DNA of 64,000 nucleotides from Kapaibacterium sp044224925 (GCA_044224925.1 JBGAJM010000007.1:1-64000), one strand, 5' to 3'. Counted from the first letter of the stretch, positions 36,701 through 45,818 are shown. A program made the numbers and translations. The notes: generated from the sequence alone by a model not told the origin.

Positions 36701-36995
36701 CTGGATCGAATTCGAAATGGCAGGCTCCAATGTGCCACAATCCGTGTCACATGATGCCGCGCTGACGCTCGCTCCGAATCCGGCAACATCGAACGTACGC
36801 GTATCGACATCGCAGGAGAGCTCGATCACCCACGTGTCCATCTACTCTATGATCGGCGAACGTGTGCTCTCCATGGACGGATCGCAACGATCGCTCCAGG
36901 ATGTATCCACCGCAGCGCTCATGTCCGGCACCTACATTGTTGTTATCGATACAGAAACAGGTCGACACAGCTCCCTCCTTTCCGTCACGAGGTAG
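33729..36995 (+). CDS. Secreted ThuA/sugar-dehydrogenase-like/PKD/CBM fusion
   Basis: 1088 residues from a GTG at 33729 with AAGGAG seven bases upstream. After a signal peptide (about 1-26) come: a ThuA (trehalose-utilisation-type glutamine-amidotransferase-like) domain, about 27-250, with TAGFRHDVIPDG and GGGYVGIHAASD; a soluble glucose/sorbosone-dehydrogenase-type propeller, about 255-670, with LGDNTNPFESSGYAP, RGKILHI and GVRNPFRISYD; a PKD domain (about 690-765); a probable CBM6-like domain (about 880-1000); and a type IX sorting domain. It is likely extracellular carbohydrate-processing machinery. Confidence 0.82.
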   Translation: MYTRLVVSRTVHFLLMTIMPMVVAAHGLHLMVFTKTAGFRHDVIPDGIAMFQKLAIERGAEIVFTEDDAMFNDDTLRAFHAVVFLNSTGDLLTPTEQASFERYIRAGGGYVGIHAASDAEYAWTWYGGLVGSYFQSHPQMQTAEILVEDHVHSSTKFLPRRWSHWDEWYDFRSNPRGNVHVLLSVNTKSYSGSTMGYDHPVSWCHAYDGGRSWYTALGHSRESYTEQNFIDHVWNGILWAAGRDSSDATASIPSTFVRNIVANELRQPMQVVAVDDTTLLVLERNGVIFRFDVNTGATTLVGDYRMKLDGEYGALGMELAKDFATSRRFFIYLADIERSQLRLLSSVMTPTGVDRAFDDVILEYPFNADECCHAAGDIAHGTDGSIFLSLGDNTNPFESSGYAPVDTAIGRAYYDAQRTSGNTNDLRGKILHIIPKRGGGYDIPPGNLFPVGTDSTRPEIFCMGVRNPFRISYDTITKTLYWGDVGPDAFGSSSVYGSRGYDELNRTTTAGNFGWPFLIGNNQPYSVNGVWSDPMRCVNRSPNNKGKRILPPAMSPIIWYGYATASGSDDVGEGGRCVLAGPVIHTDPTKWASPFTSYFENTILVYDYVRCWIKAVHLDEEGRVLKVVPVFHDPDSTGMIDMCTTPNGTVYILGWRERTGSLRNAVLFALQRSSTGLAVQATIKASAVDGPAPLTVEVDGRASTGDSLTYAWDLNDDGMDDATTPTCTQTFTEPGIHRVTLTVTSGVRTSRASIRINVGNTHPTVTIIRPRNGSVVDLDAPVPYQASVTDPEDGTLSGSNVVAQISLGHDDHAHPMSTTTGAVGMLIPEQVSGHGNDANVYGLLTVSATDHGAPLTASIETTASVILQPRRKQAEFTTFDPAAIDVILCDDVGGGRAISSLQNLDAFSISPLSLENVASITIRYTADWGGILAVRKDGPFGPEAAFIYLPKTTDGVKWRSVTADVTNAEACSTYYFVALRSDTPTGLFTINWIEFEMAGSNVPQSVSHDAALTLAPNPATSNVRVSTSQESSITHVSIYSMIGERVLSMDGSQRSLQDVSTAALMSGTYIVVIDTETGRHSSLLSVTR

Positions 36996-37288
36996 GATCG
37001 AGGCTTTACTTGTTGTTATAGGTCTAGTTCCAGTAGAGTGGGTTGATCAACTTAGCTGGGTGATGTCATTACAGTCGTTCGAACACCGCCGCGATCAGGA
37101 TACATCGCTTTCTGTTGGAGCTTGCTACGAGAGCACTTCTTAGGCGCGCTCATGAACGTGTCTATTCACGGATGGCATTAACGACTTCATGATCTGTTTT
37201 CATCTTGAATTGGTCGGTTTACGATTCGATGCGGGCTCATCGTGACTGCCAACGCCAGGTAGCACTAGAAGCACAACATGATCACACT
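36996..37288. other. Gene-free stretch
   Basis: No convincing gene, RNA or repeat seen in these roughly 290 bases, which lie between two convergent genes. No clear terminator hairpin was found. Confidence 0.5.
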
Positions 37289-37594
37289 TCATTGATCTGA
37301 CTTCGAATACAGCTTACGTATCCATTCGACCAGAGCGGTTATGCATACTGCGTCAAGTATAAGGTTCACCAGCAAGAGCTCGTAGAACCCTACGTCGAAC
37401 CCTTTGAACCATGATTCTATCGGCTCATACGTGAGCAAGGGAAACTGGAACACAATAAACACTACTGTGGCTGTCTGTGACAGAAACGATTCTTCAATCA
37501 TACCTTCATCGTAAGCACCAGCAATAATGAACGATAATGAACAAACAACTAGCAAGACAAGAAATACAAGACAAAGTGTGATCCAATGTTTCAT
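37289..37594 (-). CDS. Small membrane protein
   Basis: 101 residues with three predicted transmembrane helices: TLCLVFLVLLVVCSLSFIIAG, ATVVFIVFQFPLLTY and LLLVNLILDAVCITALV. AGAGGT precedes the ATG. No family recognised. Confidence 0.55.
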   Translation of the reverse strand: MKHWITLCLVFLVLLVVCSLSFIIAGAYDEGMIEESFLSQTATVVFIVFQFPLLTYEPIESWFKGFDVGFYELLLVNLILDAVCITALVEWIRKLYSKSDQ

Positions 37595-37714
37595 GGCCGA
37601 CCTCTTGAGGCAGTGTTATCAAGGGCTTTGACGGTAGCCGAGAGTTTCATATTGCTAGACTCTTCCGTTGGAGCACGAAGAGACCCAATGTGATTCACAC
37701 GTTTCGTGGAACCT

Positions 37715-38254
37715 CTACTCTCCCCAGACATGGTACACGGCCATTTCGTCACCGGCTGCGCTTACGACCACGAAGCCATTGACGTTACTCCCCTCATCTG
37801 TCCCGGGTTCGATCATCACCCACTTTGTTCTAAACATGTACACATTCTGTTCCGATTCAATCCATACGGGCAGCTTAGCATGGCTGGCATCATTTGTCGC
37901 ACGAGTCACAGATCTCAATGTCGACCATGGGAACATGGGCTTGCCGTTGTAACTCCATGCAGATAGATCATCCTTCGTAACACGAACACTATCAACCAAT
38001 ACCCAACCATTCATCTTGGCATACTGGATCACGTCAGTACGTGCGAATGTTGCAGAGGTAGTTGACTTCCAGTACATCGCCCTATGTCCGCCCCAAAGAC
38101 CTTGATCGTTGACATCCGCAACCAGATTCTCCGCGCGATAGTCCGACCAAAAGCCGGAGACCGATAGCTCATGAGAACACGACAGAATACACGACAGACA
38201 TACTATATAAGCTGCCCTCAAGAGTATATGTGCACATCTGTTCCGTCGATTCAT
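37715..38254 (-). CDS. Hypothetical lipoprotein
   Basis: 179 residues from the ATG at 38254 (a longer frame opens at 38278). The signal sequence ends at lipobox-like LSCILSC. The mature part is mixed and contains several Trp; not recognised. AT-richer than its neighbours. Confidence 0.55.
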   Translation of the reverse strand: MNRRNRCAHILLRAAYIVCLSCILSCSHELSVSGFWSDYRAENLVADVNDQGLWGGHRAMYWKSTTSATFARTDVIQYAKMNGWVLVDSVRVTKDDLSAWSYNGKPMFPWSTLRSVTRATNDASHAKLPVWIESEQNVYMFRTKWVMIEPGTDEGSNVNGFVVVSAAGDEMAVYHVWGE

Positions 38255-38295
38255 CGTGAGGTCTACATGTGTGTTCAAACCGAATCGGATCTCCC

Positions 38296-38493
38296 CTACC
38301 TGCCATGCTGCTTCTGATGCGCCCTCCAGAACCTGATCGTCAGGTACACGAAGAGTGCGGTCATGAGGAGACTATATGCAGCGAGCGACGAGTGCTCGCC
38401 GGATGAGGCGATACTGAGTGTCTCCTGCACACCTCCGTAGGTCAATGCCCCAAAGAGGATGGCAAGCCACTTGTTCTTGTTTGATCGCTGCAT
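38296..38493 (-). CDS. Small membrane protein
   Basis: 65 residues with two hydrophobic segments (WLAILFGALTYGG and AYSLLMTALFVYLTI) and a basic tail. No clear ribosome site and no recognised family; included because of the coherent membrane-protein pattern. Confidence 0.4.
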   Translation of the reverse strand: MQRSNKNKWLAILFGALTYGGVQETLSIASSGEHSSLAAYSLLMTALFVYLTIRFWRAHQKQHGR

Positions 38494-38527
38494 TGTCGTT
38501 CACTGATCGATTGGATGTTGAAATGCG

Positions 38528-40267
38528 CTACTTATACCCGTCTTGGATCCACAATGGTGGCTCGGGTTCATTGCGGGTGATGCTGGGGAGCTTCATGGAG
38601 AGACGCCAGCGGTGGAGCCACGACAGACCCGACTTCCCTATGTAGAGGTCGGGGGTCTGATAGGCCGTATCGGAGACGGCCTTGCGGAATGGGACGAAGG
38701 TGTAGCCGCGATCGCGCAGACGTTGGAGCATGTCGGGCAGACAGTCGGCATTCAACGTGTTGGCGTGGATGAGGAAGACCTGCGGGATCTGCCGTGTGAA
38801 CATCTCTTGCGATGTTTCCTCGGCAAAGGCAAAGGCCTGATCGAGAAAGTCCAGATACTCACGACGGACGCGTGCAGCGCGCGCCGTGTCGTTCGCAGCA
38901 AGAGCCTTGCGATAGACCACATTGAAGATGTAGTCGGAATGCTCAACGGTGAACGGCGCAAGACGCACGCCGTCCTTCGTGAGCAATGTCATCAACGAGT
39001 CTCGCTTGCCTTGCGATCCGCCAAGGTCGTTGTAGGGAGCACGGAAGTAGGGCGGCATGGTATCCTTGCGTCGCTCGCTGCGGAAGGCAGAGACGAGGAC
39101 CTCACCTCGGTGCACATCGGCAAGATAGTCCTCGGTCGGAACGGCACTGTAGCGGAGATGCGAAAACGAATGATTGTGCAGGCCATGACCTGCATCGCGC
39201 CATGCACGCACCAATTGCTGCCGTGCCGCCTTCTCGCCTTCCACCTCGACGTGTGTGCCGACCACAAAGACATCGGCCCGTACACTATCGGCAGCAAGGG
39301 CTCGGAGGATCTTCTTCGTTGCAGACTGTGCATCGGCAAGAGCACCCTCACCGGCATAGGGAAGATCGTCGATGGTGATGGCAACGGAGCGGCGGTACAG
39401 GTTGCGGAGTTGACGGGCACGCTCGGATCTGAAATACTGCTCCGCTTCTGCCACATACGCTGCGTATCCTGCCGGATCCACAAATGCCTTGACCCCTTGC
39501 TTGATCGATGCCTTGGCCTTGCGTTCGAGATCGAAGAAACCGCCGTGGGCACCAAGGAAGATGTCGCATGGCAGCGAGCGCAGTGTGGCGAACGCGCGCT
39601 CGTAGTCCGCTTCGATGGTTGGATATGACGGTGTGCCCACCAACCGATAACCGGGATTCACGCCCATGCTTCCAACGATGACAACGTTGTAGTTCACACC
39701 CTTGTCGGCGATGGTCATCGTCCACGTCGTACAGCCCTTGGTATGTCCGCCCGTACGATGGGCCACGAGCCGCGTGGTTCCAAGCTGGACGACGTCTCCG
39801 TCTTCGAGCACATGGTCCACGCGTGTTGGCGGATACAGGGCATCCGTCATGCCGCCATAGTGGAAGTCCTTCTTGCCGCCGGAGGCCACCACGAGAGAAT
39901 CTTCGCGCATGACCATGTAGAGCGCGCCGCTGATCTTCTTGAACGCCGCTGCGCCGGAACAGTGGTCGTTATGCGCATGACTGATCAACAGGTACCGCAC
40001 GTCGGTGATGTTGAAGCCAAGCTTCTTGATGCTGGCCTGGATCATGGGGACGTTGGTCTCGAACCCGCTGTTGATCACGATATGTCCGTCCGGCGTCGTG
40101 ATCAAGTAGCTCGCCAGATCCTTGCTTCCCACGTAGTAGAGGTTGCCAACGATACGAAACGGCGTCATGGGCTCGGTCCACGCCGGGTTCGGTTGCGCAA
40201 CGAGTTGAGAACAGGCACAGACGCAGAGCGTCACGAAGAGAATGATATTTTGGCGGACTCTCATCAT
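38528..40267 (-). CDS. Subclass B3 metallo-beta-lactamase fused to polysaccharide deacetylase
   Basis: 579 residues, exported (signal 1-24). Residues about 30-285 are a subclass B3 metallo-beta-lactamase domain: zinc motif HAHNDH (97-102), His175 in TGGHTKGCTTW and His241 in FLGAHGGFF, with the B3-typical YPPTRVDHVLEDGDVV segment. Residues about 293-560 are a NodB/CE4 polysaccharide deacetylase: TIDDLP (Asp300-301), zinc ligands in HNHSFSH (366, 370) and FRAPYND (408-414). Both catalytic sets look intact. The deacetylase suggests a cell-wall or glycan substrate. The start is at 40267, preceded by TAGATTGC, a possible -7 element. Confidence 0.85.
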   Translation of the reverse strand: MMRVRQNIILFVTLCVCACSQLVAQPNPAWTEPMTPFRIVGNLYYVGSKDLASYLITTPDGHIVINSGFETNVPMIQASIKKLGFNITDVRYLLISHAHNDHCSGAAAFKKISGALYMVMREDSLVVASGGKKDFHYGGMTDALYPPTRVDHVLEDGDVVQLGTTRLVAHRTGGHTKGCTTWTMTIADKGVNYNVVIVGSMGVNPGYRLVGTPSYPTIEADYERAFATLRSLPCDIFLGAHGGFFDLERKAKASIKQGVKAFVDPAGYAAYVAEAEQYFRSERARQLRNLYRRSVAITIDDLPYAGEGALADAQSATKKILRALAADSVRADVFVVGTHVEVEGEKAARQQLVRAWRDAGHGLHNHSFSHLRYSAVPTEDYLADVHRGEVLVSAFRSERRKDTMPPYFRAPYNDLGGSQGKRDSLMTLLTKDGVRLAPFTVEHSDYIFNVVYRKALAANDTARAARVRREYLDFLDQAFAFAEETSQEMFTRQIPQVFLIHANTLNADCLPDMLQRLRDRGYTFVPFRKAVSDTAYQTPDLYIGKSGLSWLHRWRLSMKLPSITRNEPEPPLWIQDGYK

Positions 40268-40290
40268 CTGCAATCTAACATGGAATTCGA

Positions 40291-42081
40291 ATGCTCCACC
40301 GTGCCGCCCTCTGCCTCGTTCTTGCTGCCCTTGTCTTCACCGCATGCACCAAGGAAAGCGATACGACCACGCCAACAACGGGCTCGGGTGATGTGCCGAT
40401 GACGCGACTGACGTCTCTACCATCCGCCGGTGGCGAGGCGACGAGCGTCGACTTCCTCGATGCAACGACCATCGTGGCCGTGATCGATGGCAAGATCTAT
40501 ACGATGCCCATTGGTGGCGGCACGCCAACGCTTCGGTACGACAATGCGATCTACACCCAACTCGTGGTGGGTGGTGGCGGTGTGGTGTATGCACGCACCG
40601 ACGATGCACTGTGGGTGATCCCGTCCATGGGTGCCACGCCGTTGAAGACATCGTTGCAGATCAAGACGGCGCAGACGTTGAACGTGTATCTCTCGGTGGG
40701 ACCCAACGGACAGTGTTATGTGCGGGTTCTCTCGTATCCGTCGGCGATCACCATCTACACAAGCGCCGACAATGGACAGACGTGGACGACGATGCCGTTG
40801 CCCAAGGGCTTGGCCTATGGTGGCGGACTCTGCTTCGGTCCAACGGCCAACGAGATCTACGTCTGCGGTCCATCGAGCTTCCACGCCACCACCGATGCCG
40901 GTGCCACGTGGACGTCGGCACCCGCACCCATTCCCAACTACGGTGGCGAGTTGCTGCGGCGCGCCAATGGCGACATCATCTGCTATGTGCCCGGTGGTGG
41001 TGGCCTTCGCGTGTCGCGCACGAATGGCGCATCGTTCACCGACGTACTCCCCTTCAACCGTGCACCCTACATCTGGAAACTCATCGAAGGTACCGATGGC
41101 ATGCTCTATGCAGCACTTGCCATGTCCGTGGTCACGGCCGGAGAGAAGCCGCTTGAGATCATGCGCTCCAATGATGGTGGTGCAACGTGGGAGCATCTGT
41201 ACTTTTCGCTGGGGCACGACATGGCGCTTCGCGGACAGAACCTGCTCGTTGCGCAAAGTGGAAGGGCGGCAGGGGGCGTGGCCATTTCGAACGACAATGG
41301 AAGTTCGTTCACTGTCAGCGGCCTTTCCACCGTTTCCTCCATCACCTCCTTCGGATTCGATGGGAATGGTGCATTGATCATCGCTGCAGACAATGCGCTC
41401 TTCCAACAGACCACGTCAGGATGGCGATCGCTTGGCCCGCCCGCGACAGTCACATCGATCGCCACTACGCCGCAAGGCACCATCTATGTTGCAACCACTG
41501 CCACAACCTATGTCTCGACGAACAACGGACGCACGTGGCAGGCAGCAGCGATGCCCTCATATACGTATTCCGGCGTTGGTCGTATTGGTATGCCCGTGGT
41601 GTTCGGTATGAAGAACGGCAACGCTTTGGTGTCGATCACAACGTATCGGTCGGACCTTGTGCCGGCCGTGCATACGAATGGATCGCTCGTGATCATCACA
41701 CCTGCTGGTGTGGCCACGAGAGCAAGCGTGAACGGCAACTTCGTCAAGATGCTGCAGGATGCGGACGGAGTGCTGTACGGTAGCACGAACAACTTCACAT
41801 CGGCACAACGTTCTGTTGATGGTGGCACGACGTGGACAGAAGTGCCCAAGGGTCCGCTCGGCTTTGCGGTCGATAGCCGCAACAAGTTCATCGCCTATGG
41901 AGATCTCTCGTCGTACAAGATGGGCACCATTGGAAGCGATGCCCTTTCCACCCTTACCCTCTCCGGCTTTCCACTCACGAGTAACACCATCGTGCAGGCG
42001 CGGTTCGACAAGAACGACCGACTTTGGTTGTTGTGCAATGGAAGTGAACTCTACATGGCAACGAAACCACTGCCGAATTGA
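40291..42081 (+). CDS. BNR-repeat lipoprotein
   Basis: 596 residues. Lipobox ALVFTAC (cysteine near 19), then repeated Asp-box motifs: SADNGQTW, TTDAGATW, SNDGGATW, STNNGRTW and SVDGGTTW. These mark a sialidase/sortilin-type beta-propeller, presumably on the cell surface. No catalytic residues were identified. The TGA is the first unit of an AGTGACR repeat array. Confidence 0.75.
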   Translation: MLHRAALCLVLAALVFTACTKESDTTTPTTGSGDVPMTRLTSLPSAGGEATSVDFLDATTIVAVIDGKIYTMPIGGGTPTLRYDNAIYTQLVVGGGGVVYARTDDALWVIPSMGATPLKTSLQIKTAQTLNVYLSVGPNGQCYVRVLSYPSAITIYTSADNGQTWTTMPLPKGLAYGGGLCFGPTANEIYVCGPSSFHATTDAGATWTSAPAPIPNYGGELLRRANGDIICYVPGGGGLRVSRTNGASFTDVLPFNRAPYIWKLIEGTDGMLYAALAMSVVTAGEKPLEIMRSNDGGATWEHLYFSLGHDMALRGQNLLVAQSGRAAGGVAISNDNGSSFTVSGLSTVSSITSFGFDGNGALIIAADNALFQQTTSGWRSLGPPATVTSIATTPQGTIYVATTATTYVSTNNGRTWQAAAMPSYTYSGVGRIGMPVVFGMKNGNALVSITTYRSDLVPAVHTNGSLVIITPAGVATRASVNGNFVKMLQDADGVLYGSTNNFTSAQRSVDGGTTWTEVPKGPLGFAVDSRNKFIAYGDLSSYKMGTIGSDALSTLTLSGFPLTSNTIVQARFDKNDRLWLLCNGSELYMATKPLPN

Positions 42082-42111
42082 GTGACAAGTGACAAGTGAC
42101 GAGTGACAAGT
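42080..42111 (+). repeat. AGTGACR heptamer array at a stop codon
   Basis: Four heptamers alternating AGTGACA and AGTGACG. The TGA stop of the upstream gene overlaps the first unit. Confidence 0.85.
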
Positions 42112-42177
42112 CTCCTCATGTAACCTTTCGTTCGTGCATGGATTCTTCCCTTTTCCTTGCCATTCCGAAGAGATCTC

Positions 42178-43830
42178 ATGACGTTGATCCGGACCCTGTT
42201 GCTGGTATGTGTGACGTGTGTATCCGTTGCGGCGCAGCCGTATACGATCATCCTGGGGCGCCCCACCGATGTGTCGATGACGGCCAGCGTGCGGTTCTCG
42301 ATGGACGTGGCGCAATGTCGACTCGAATATGGTGCCATACCGGGCACCTACAGCAATGCTACGTCGGCACTGACATATGCGAAGAATACACCCCAGGTTG
42401 TCGTGATGGACGGACTTTCACCGAACACGCGCTATTTCTATCGCCTCGCCTATACGGTTACGTCGGGATCGGCCACCGTGTACGGTCCAGAATACACCTT
42501 TCACACACAGCGTGCACCGGGTTCGACGTTTCGATTCCTTGTCGAGGCAGATGAGCATCTGTACGACAAGAAGGGCGTTCGCTCCATGTATCAGGTCACG
42601 CTGGCCAATGAAGCGGCCGACAGTGCGGATCTCCTGCTTTCGTTGGGAGATATCTTCGGCGACGATCATACGCCGTCCACGACGACGAGTGCCGACATGG
42701 ATGCACTGCATGCCGACTATCGATCCTACCTTGGCGCCGTCTGTCACTCCATGCCCTTCTTCGTCTGCCTTGGCAATCACGAAGGTGAGAACGGGTTCTA
42801 CCTGAAGGACGCTCCTCCGAACAACATCGCGGTGTATGGTACGCTATGGCGCAAGTACTACTATCCGAATCCTTCACCGAATGCCTTCTACACCGGCAAC
42901 ACCACCGAAGAAGGATACGGCATGGGACTGCCGGAGAACTACTATGCGTGGACGTGGGGCGATGCACTCTTTGTAGTGCTGGATGTCTACCGTCATTGCG
43001 ATGTGAACGAGAAGCCACAGAATTGGGATTGGACGTTGGGCGAGGCGCAGTATCGCTGGTTAAGCGAGACGCTGCGATCCTCCACAGCGCGCTACAAGTT
43101 CGTGTTCGCCCATCATACGCGCGGACAAGGACGTGGTGGCGTGACGACGGCCAAGGGCGCTGAGTGGGGCGGCTATGATAACAAGGGCAAGTACCTATTC
43201 GATACTTACCGTCCGGGCTGGGGACTTCCCATTCATCAGCTCATGGTGAACACGGGCGTGAACATCTTCTTTCAAGGACACGATCACTTGTATGCCGTGG
43301 AGCAGCTCGATGGACTCGTCTATCAAGAGACACCCATGCCGTCCGACTCCACGTATGAGATCGGCATGTTGGCAAATGCCGATGCCTATACGGATGTGAC
43401 GCGCGGTGGCACGGGACATCTTCGCGTGACCGTTGCACCATCGGGTGTGAGCGTCGATTTCGTTCGCGCCTATCTGCCTGCCGACACGATGAGTGGCGAT
43501 CGGCACAACGGCGAGATCGCCCATTCCTATACGGTGCAACAGCGACCGACGGATGTGCTCGTTGATGCGGCCGATGCCGACCGGACCTTTACGGCATCCT
43601 ACATCTCACAGCAGGATCGTGTGTCGATCGTGTCTTCCCGCCCTGCCACCTTGCCGCGAACATGTTCCCTGATCGACATGCAAGGTCGTGTGCATGCAGA
43701 GCAACACATCGATGTTGGCAATACCGTCTGCACCTTCGATGCGAGCGCACTCACGTCGGGTCTGTATGTGGTGGTGATGCGCGATGCCGATGGACTTGTT
43801 GGAACCGGATCCTGTATGGTGCTACGATGA
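42178..43830 (+). CDS. Secreted purple-acid-phosphatase-like metallophosphoesterase
   Basis: 550 residues from the ATG at 42178 (a TTG frame opens at 42157). Signal peptide 1-20, an N-terminal fibronectin-like domain (about 22-110), then a calcineurin-type catalytic domain with LLSLGDIFGD, CLGNHEGENG, FAHHTRG and FFQGHDHLY as metal-binding motifs. The C-terminus (RVSIVSSRPATLPRTCSLIDMQG...SGLYVVVMRDADG) is a type IX sorting domain. Its TGA overlaps the ATG of the next, homologous gene. Confidence 0.85.
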   Translation: MTLIRTLLLVCVTCVSVAAQPYTIILGRPTDVSMTASVRFSMDVAQCRLEYGAIPGTYSNATSALTYAKNTPQVVVMDGLSPNTRYFYRLAYTVTSGSATVYGPEYTFHTQRAPGSTFRFLVEADEHLYDKKGVRSMYQVTLANEAADSADLLLSLGDIFGDDHTPSTTTSADMDALHADYRSYLGAVCHSMPFFVCLGNHEGENGFYLKDAPPNNIAVYGTLWRKYYYPNPSPNAFYTGNTTEEGYGMGLPENYYAWTWGDALFVVLDVYRHCDVNEKPQNWDWTLGEAQYRWLSETLRSSTARYKFVFAHHTRGQGRGGVTTAKGAEWGGYDNKGKYLFDTYRPGWGLPIHQLMVNTGVNIFFQGHDHLYAVEQLDGLVYQETPMPSDSTYEIGMLANADAYTDVTRGGTGHLRVTVAPSGVSVDFVRAYLPADTMSGDRHNGEIAHSYTVQQRPTDVLVDAADADRTFTASYISQQDRVSIVSSRPATLPRTCSLIDMQGRVHAEQHIDVGNTVCTFDASALTSGLYVVVMRDADGLVGTGSCMVLR

Positions 43831-45515
43831 TGCGACCCATCCTTCTCTTGCTTGTCTGCGTCGTATCGATGCATGCACAACAACTCCGTCATGCCGAAAT
43901 GCTCGGCAGACCTACCGATCGCAGCATCACGGTGCAGCTCTTCTTCGACGAGGCGGCCGAGGTTCAAGTGGGCGTTGGCACAACGCGTGGCGACTACGCG
44001 CGCATCACGTCGTGGCAGCGCTTCGAGGCAGGTCAGCCCGCAGAGATCGTGCTCGACGGACTCGAACCCAACACCCAGTACTACTACAGCGTCTTCACGC
44101 GACGTCCTGGTGACGTGGACATCACGATCCGACCCGACTATGCCTTCCATACACAGCGCACACCTGGCAGTACGTTCTCGTTTGTCGTCCAGGCAGATCC
44201 GCACATGGATGAGCAGACCGACACGGCCATCTACCGTCGCTGTCTGCTCAATCAACTCGAAGATGCGCCCGACTTCATGATCGACCTTGGTGACTTCCTG
44301 ATGTCCGACAAACTCAAGAACGCATCGGGCAAGATCACGCACGACACCGTCACCGCACGTTGCCATCTCCTGCGCTCCTACTATGAAACATCGGCCCACT
44401 CCGTTCCCCTCTTCATCGCTCTTGGAAATCATGAAGGGGAGGCGGGATGGCAGCGAGGCGCGACGGCAGAGAATCTTGCCGTGTGGGGCACGAACGACCG
44501 GAAGACCTACTTCCTGAATCCGTCACCCGATGCGTTCTATACGGGCGACACGACTCAGCATCCGTATGTGGGACTTCGCGAGAACTACTATGCATGGCAA
44601 TGGGGCGATGCTCAGTTCATCGTGCTGGATCCCTACTGGTACACCGCTCCAAAGCCCGACTCACTGCACGGATGGCGATGGACCCTTGGTGCAACGCAGT
44701 ACGAATGGTTGCGCAAGACGCTTGAGAGCAGCACATCGAAGTTCACGTTCGTCTTCGCGCATCAACTCATTGGAGGCGATCCCGACGGTCGTGGTGGTGT
44801 GGAGTTCGCCGATCTCTATGAGTGGGGCGGCAAGGATCTTGATGGCACCAACAGCTTTGCGAAGAATCGACCGGGATGGTACAAGCCCATTAAGGATCTG
44901 CTGACGGAGCATCGCGTGAACATCTTCTTTCACGGACACGATCACTTCTTTGGGAAGCAGGAGAAGGACTGTCTGATCTATCAAGAGACGCCGCAGCCAA
45001 GTCATCCCAACTTCTCCAACGCCGGACAGGCCGATGACTATGGCTACATCTCCGGTCAGATCCTCCCCAACTCCGGTCACCTCCGCGTGACCGTCGCGCC
45101 CGAAGGTGTCCGTGTGGAATATGTGCGCGCCTACAAGGCCGCGAACGAGACGGCAACACGTCACAACAAGGATGTGAGCGCCACTTACTTCATCGGCACC
45201 ACGAACTGCTACGACTCGATCACAACGAGTGTGCCCGTCTTGTGGAACAGCAACTATGCCGACGAACTTGTCTACCCCAATCCAACAGAACGTGCCATCA
45301 CGATCAGCTTCAACGTCACCACGGCGAACACCACGACCCTGGCCATCTTCGACGCGGCCGGCAACCTCGTCCGCACCGTACTCAACGAACAACCGGTTGC
45401 GCCGGGCGCATACCACGTCGTCTGGGATGGCACGGACGCTCGCGGTCTACCCGTTAGCGCCGGGACGTATTACTATAGGGTGGAGGGGAAGGGAGGGATG
45501 GTGGTGGTGAAGTGA
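43827..45515 (+). CDS. Secreted purple-acid-phosphatase-like metallophosphoesterase, second copy
   Basis: 562 residues, translationally coupled to the first copy through ATGATGA. Same architecture: signal peptide, fibronectin-like domain, then metal motifs FMIDLGDFLM, ALGNHEGEAG, FAHQLIGG and FFHGHDHFF. The C-terminal ~85 residues form a FlgD-Ig-like sorting module (TTLAIFDAAGNLVRTVLNEQ...GTYYYRVEG) rather than the type seen in copy 1. The pair is an old tandem duplication. The stop codon lies inside an AGTGACR array. Confidence 0.85.
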   Translation: MMRPILLLLVCVVSMHAQQLRHAEMLGRPTDRSITVQLFFDEAAEVQVGVGTTRGDYARITSWQRFEAGQPAEIVLDGLEPNTQYYYSVFTRRPGDVDITIRPDYAFHTQRTPGSTFSFVVQADPHMDEQTDTAIYRRCLLNQLEDAPDFMIDLGDFLMSDKLKNASGKITHDTVTARCHLLRSYYETSAHSVPLFIALGNHEGEAGWQRGATAENLAVWGTNDRKTYFLNPSPDAFYTGDTTQHPYVGLRENYYAWQWGDAQFIVLDPYWYTAPKPDSLHGWRWTLGATQYEWLRKTLESSTSKFTFVFAHQLIGGDPDGRGGVEFADLYEWGGKDLDGTNSFAKNRPGWYKPIKDLLTEHRVNIFFHGHDHFFGKQEKDCLIYQETPQPSHPNFSNAGQADDYGYISGQILPNSGHLRVTVAPEGVRVEYVRAYKAANETATRHNKDVSATYFIGTTNCYDSITTSVPVLWNSNYADELVYPNPTERAITISFNVTTANTTTLAIFDAAGNLVRTVLNEQPVAPGAYHVVWDGTDARGLPVSAGTYYYRVEGKGGMVVVK

Positions 45516-45615
45516 CGAGTGACAAGTGACGAGTGACAAGTGACGAGTGACAAGTGGAGTGACGAGTGACAAGTGACGAGTGACAAGTGGAATTCTGTAT
45601 TCTGTATTATGTATT
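45511..45615 (+). repeat. Composite repeat: AGTGACR array plus ATTCTGTATT module
   Basis: About eleven AGTGACR heptamers (45511-45590), the first containing the upstream stop codon. They are followed directly by ATTCTGTATTCTGTATT and ATGTATT, the same partner module as in the cyclase region. Confidence 0.85.
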
Positions 45616-45626
45616 GAGAAGGTGGA

Positions 45627-45818
45627 TTACTCTTCCGATTTGATCTTCAATCCCTCTGCTTGCTTCATCAGCTCGGACAGTGTTGCCGCGGCGATGGAGC
45701 GTTTTTGTTCGGGGGTGATGTCGGCGACCTTGTGGTGAGTGGGTCGCGGTTGATCCGTTGCGGATGGGGTGGACTCTTCGGGCGAGGTGCTGTTGGCGGG
45801 CGACTCTTGCGTTGACAT
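45627..45818 (-). CDS. Small hydrophilic protein
   Basis: 63 residues, Ser/Pro/Thr-rich N-terminal half and a helical C-terminus (ITPEQKRSIAAATLSELMKQAEGLKIKSEE). The start at 45818 has GGGAG six bases upstream, and an exact TAGATTTG -7 element sits 25 bases further up, which supports a real gene. No family recognised. Confidence 0.55.
   Translation of the reverse strand: MSTQESPANSTSPEESTPSATDQPRPTHHKVADITPEQKRSIAAATLSELMKQAEGLKIKSEE

Noticed and set aside
36996..37288. Possible insertion-sequence remnant between convergent genes
   Set aside because: No transposase-like peptide, terminal inverted repeat or target duplication could be identified.
45511..45615. CRISPR array
   Set aside because: The repeats are 7-base units without spacers, and no cas genes are present.
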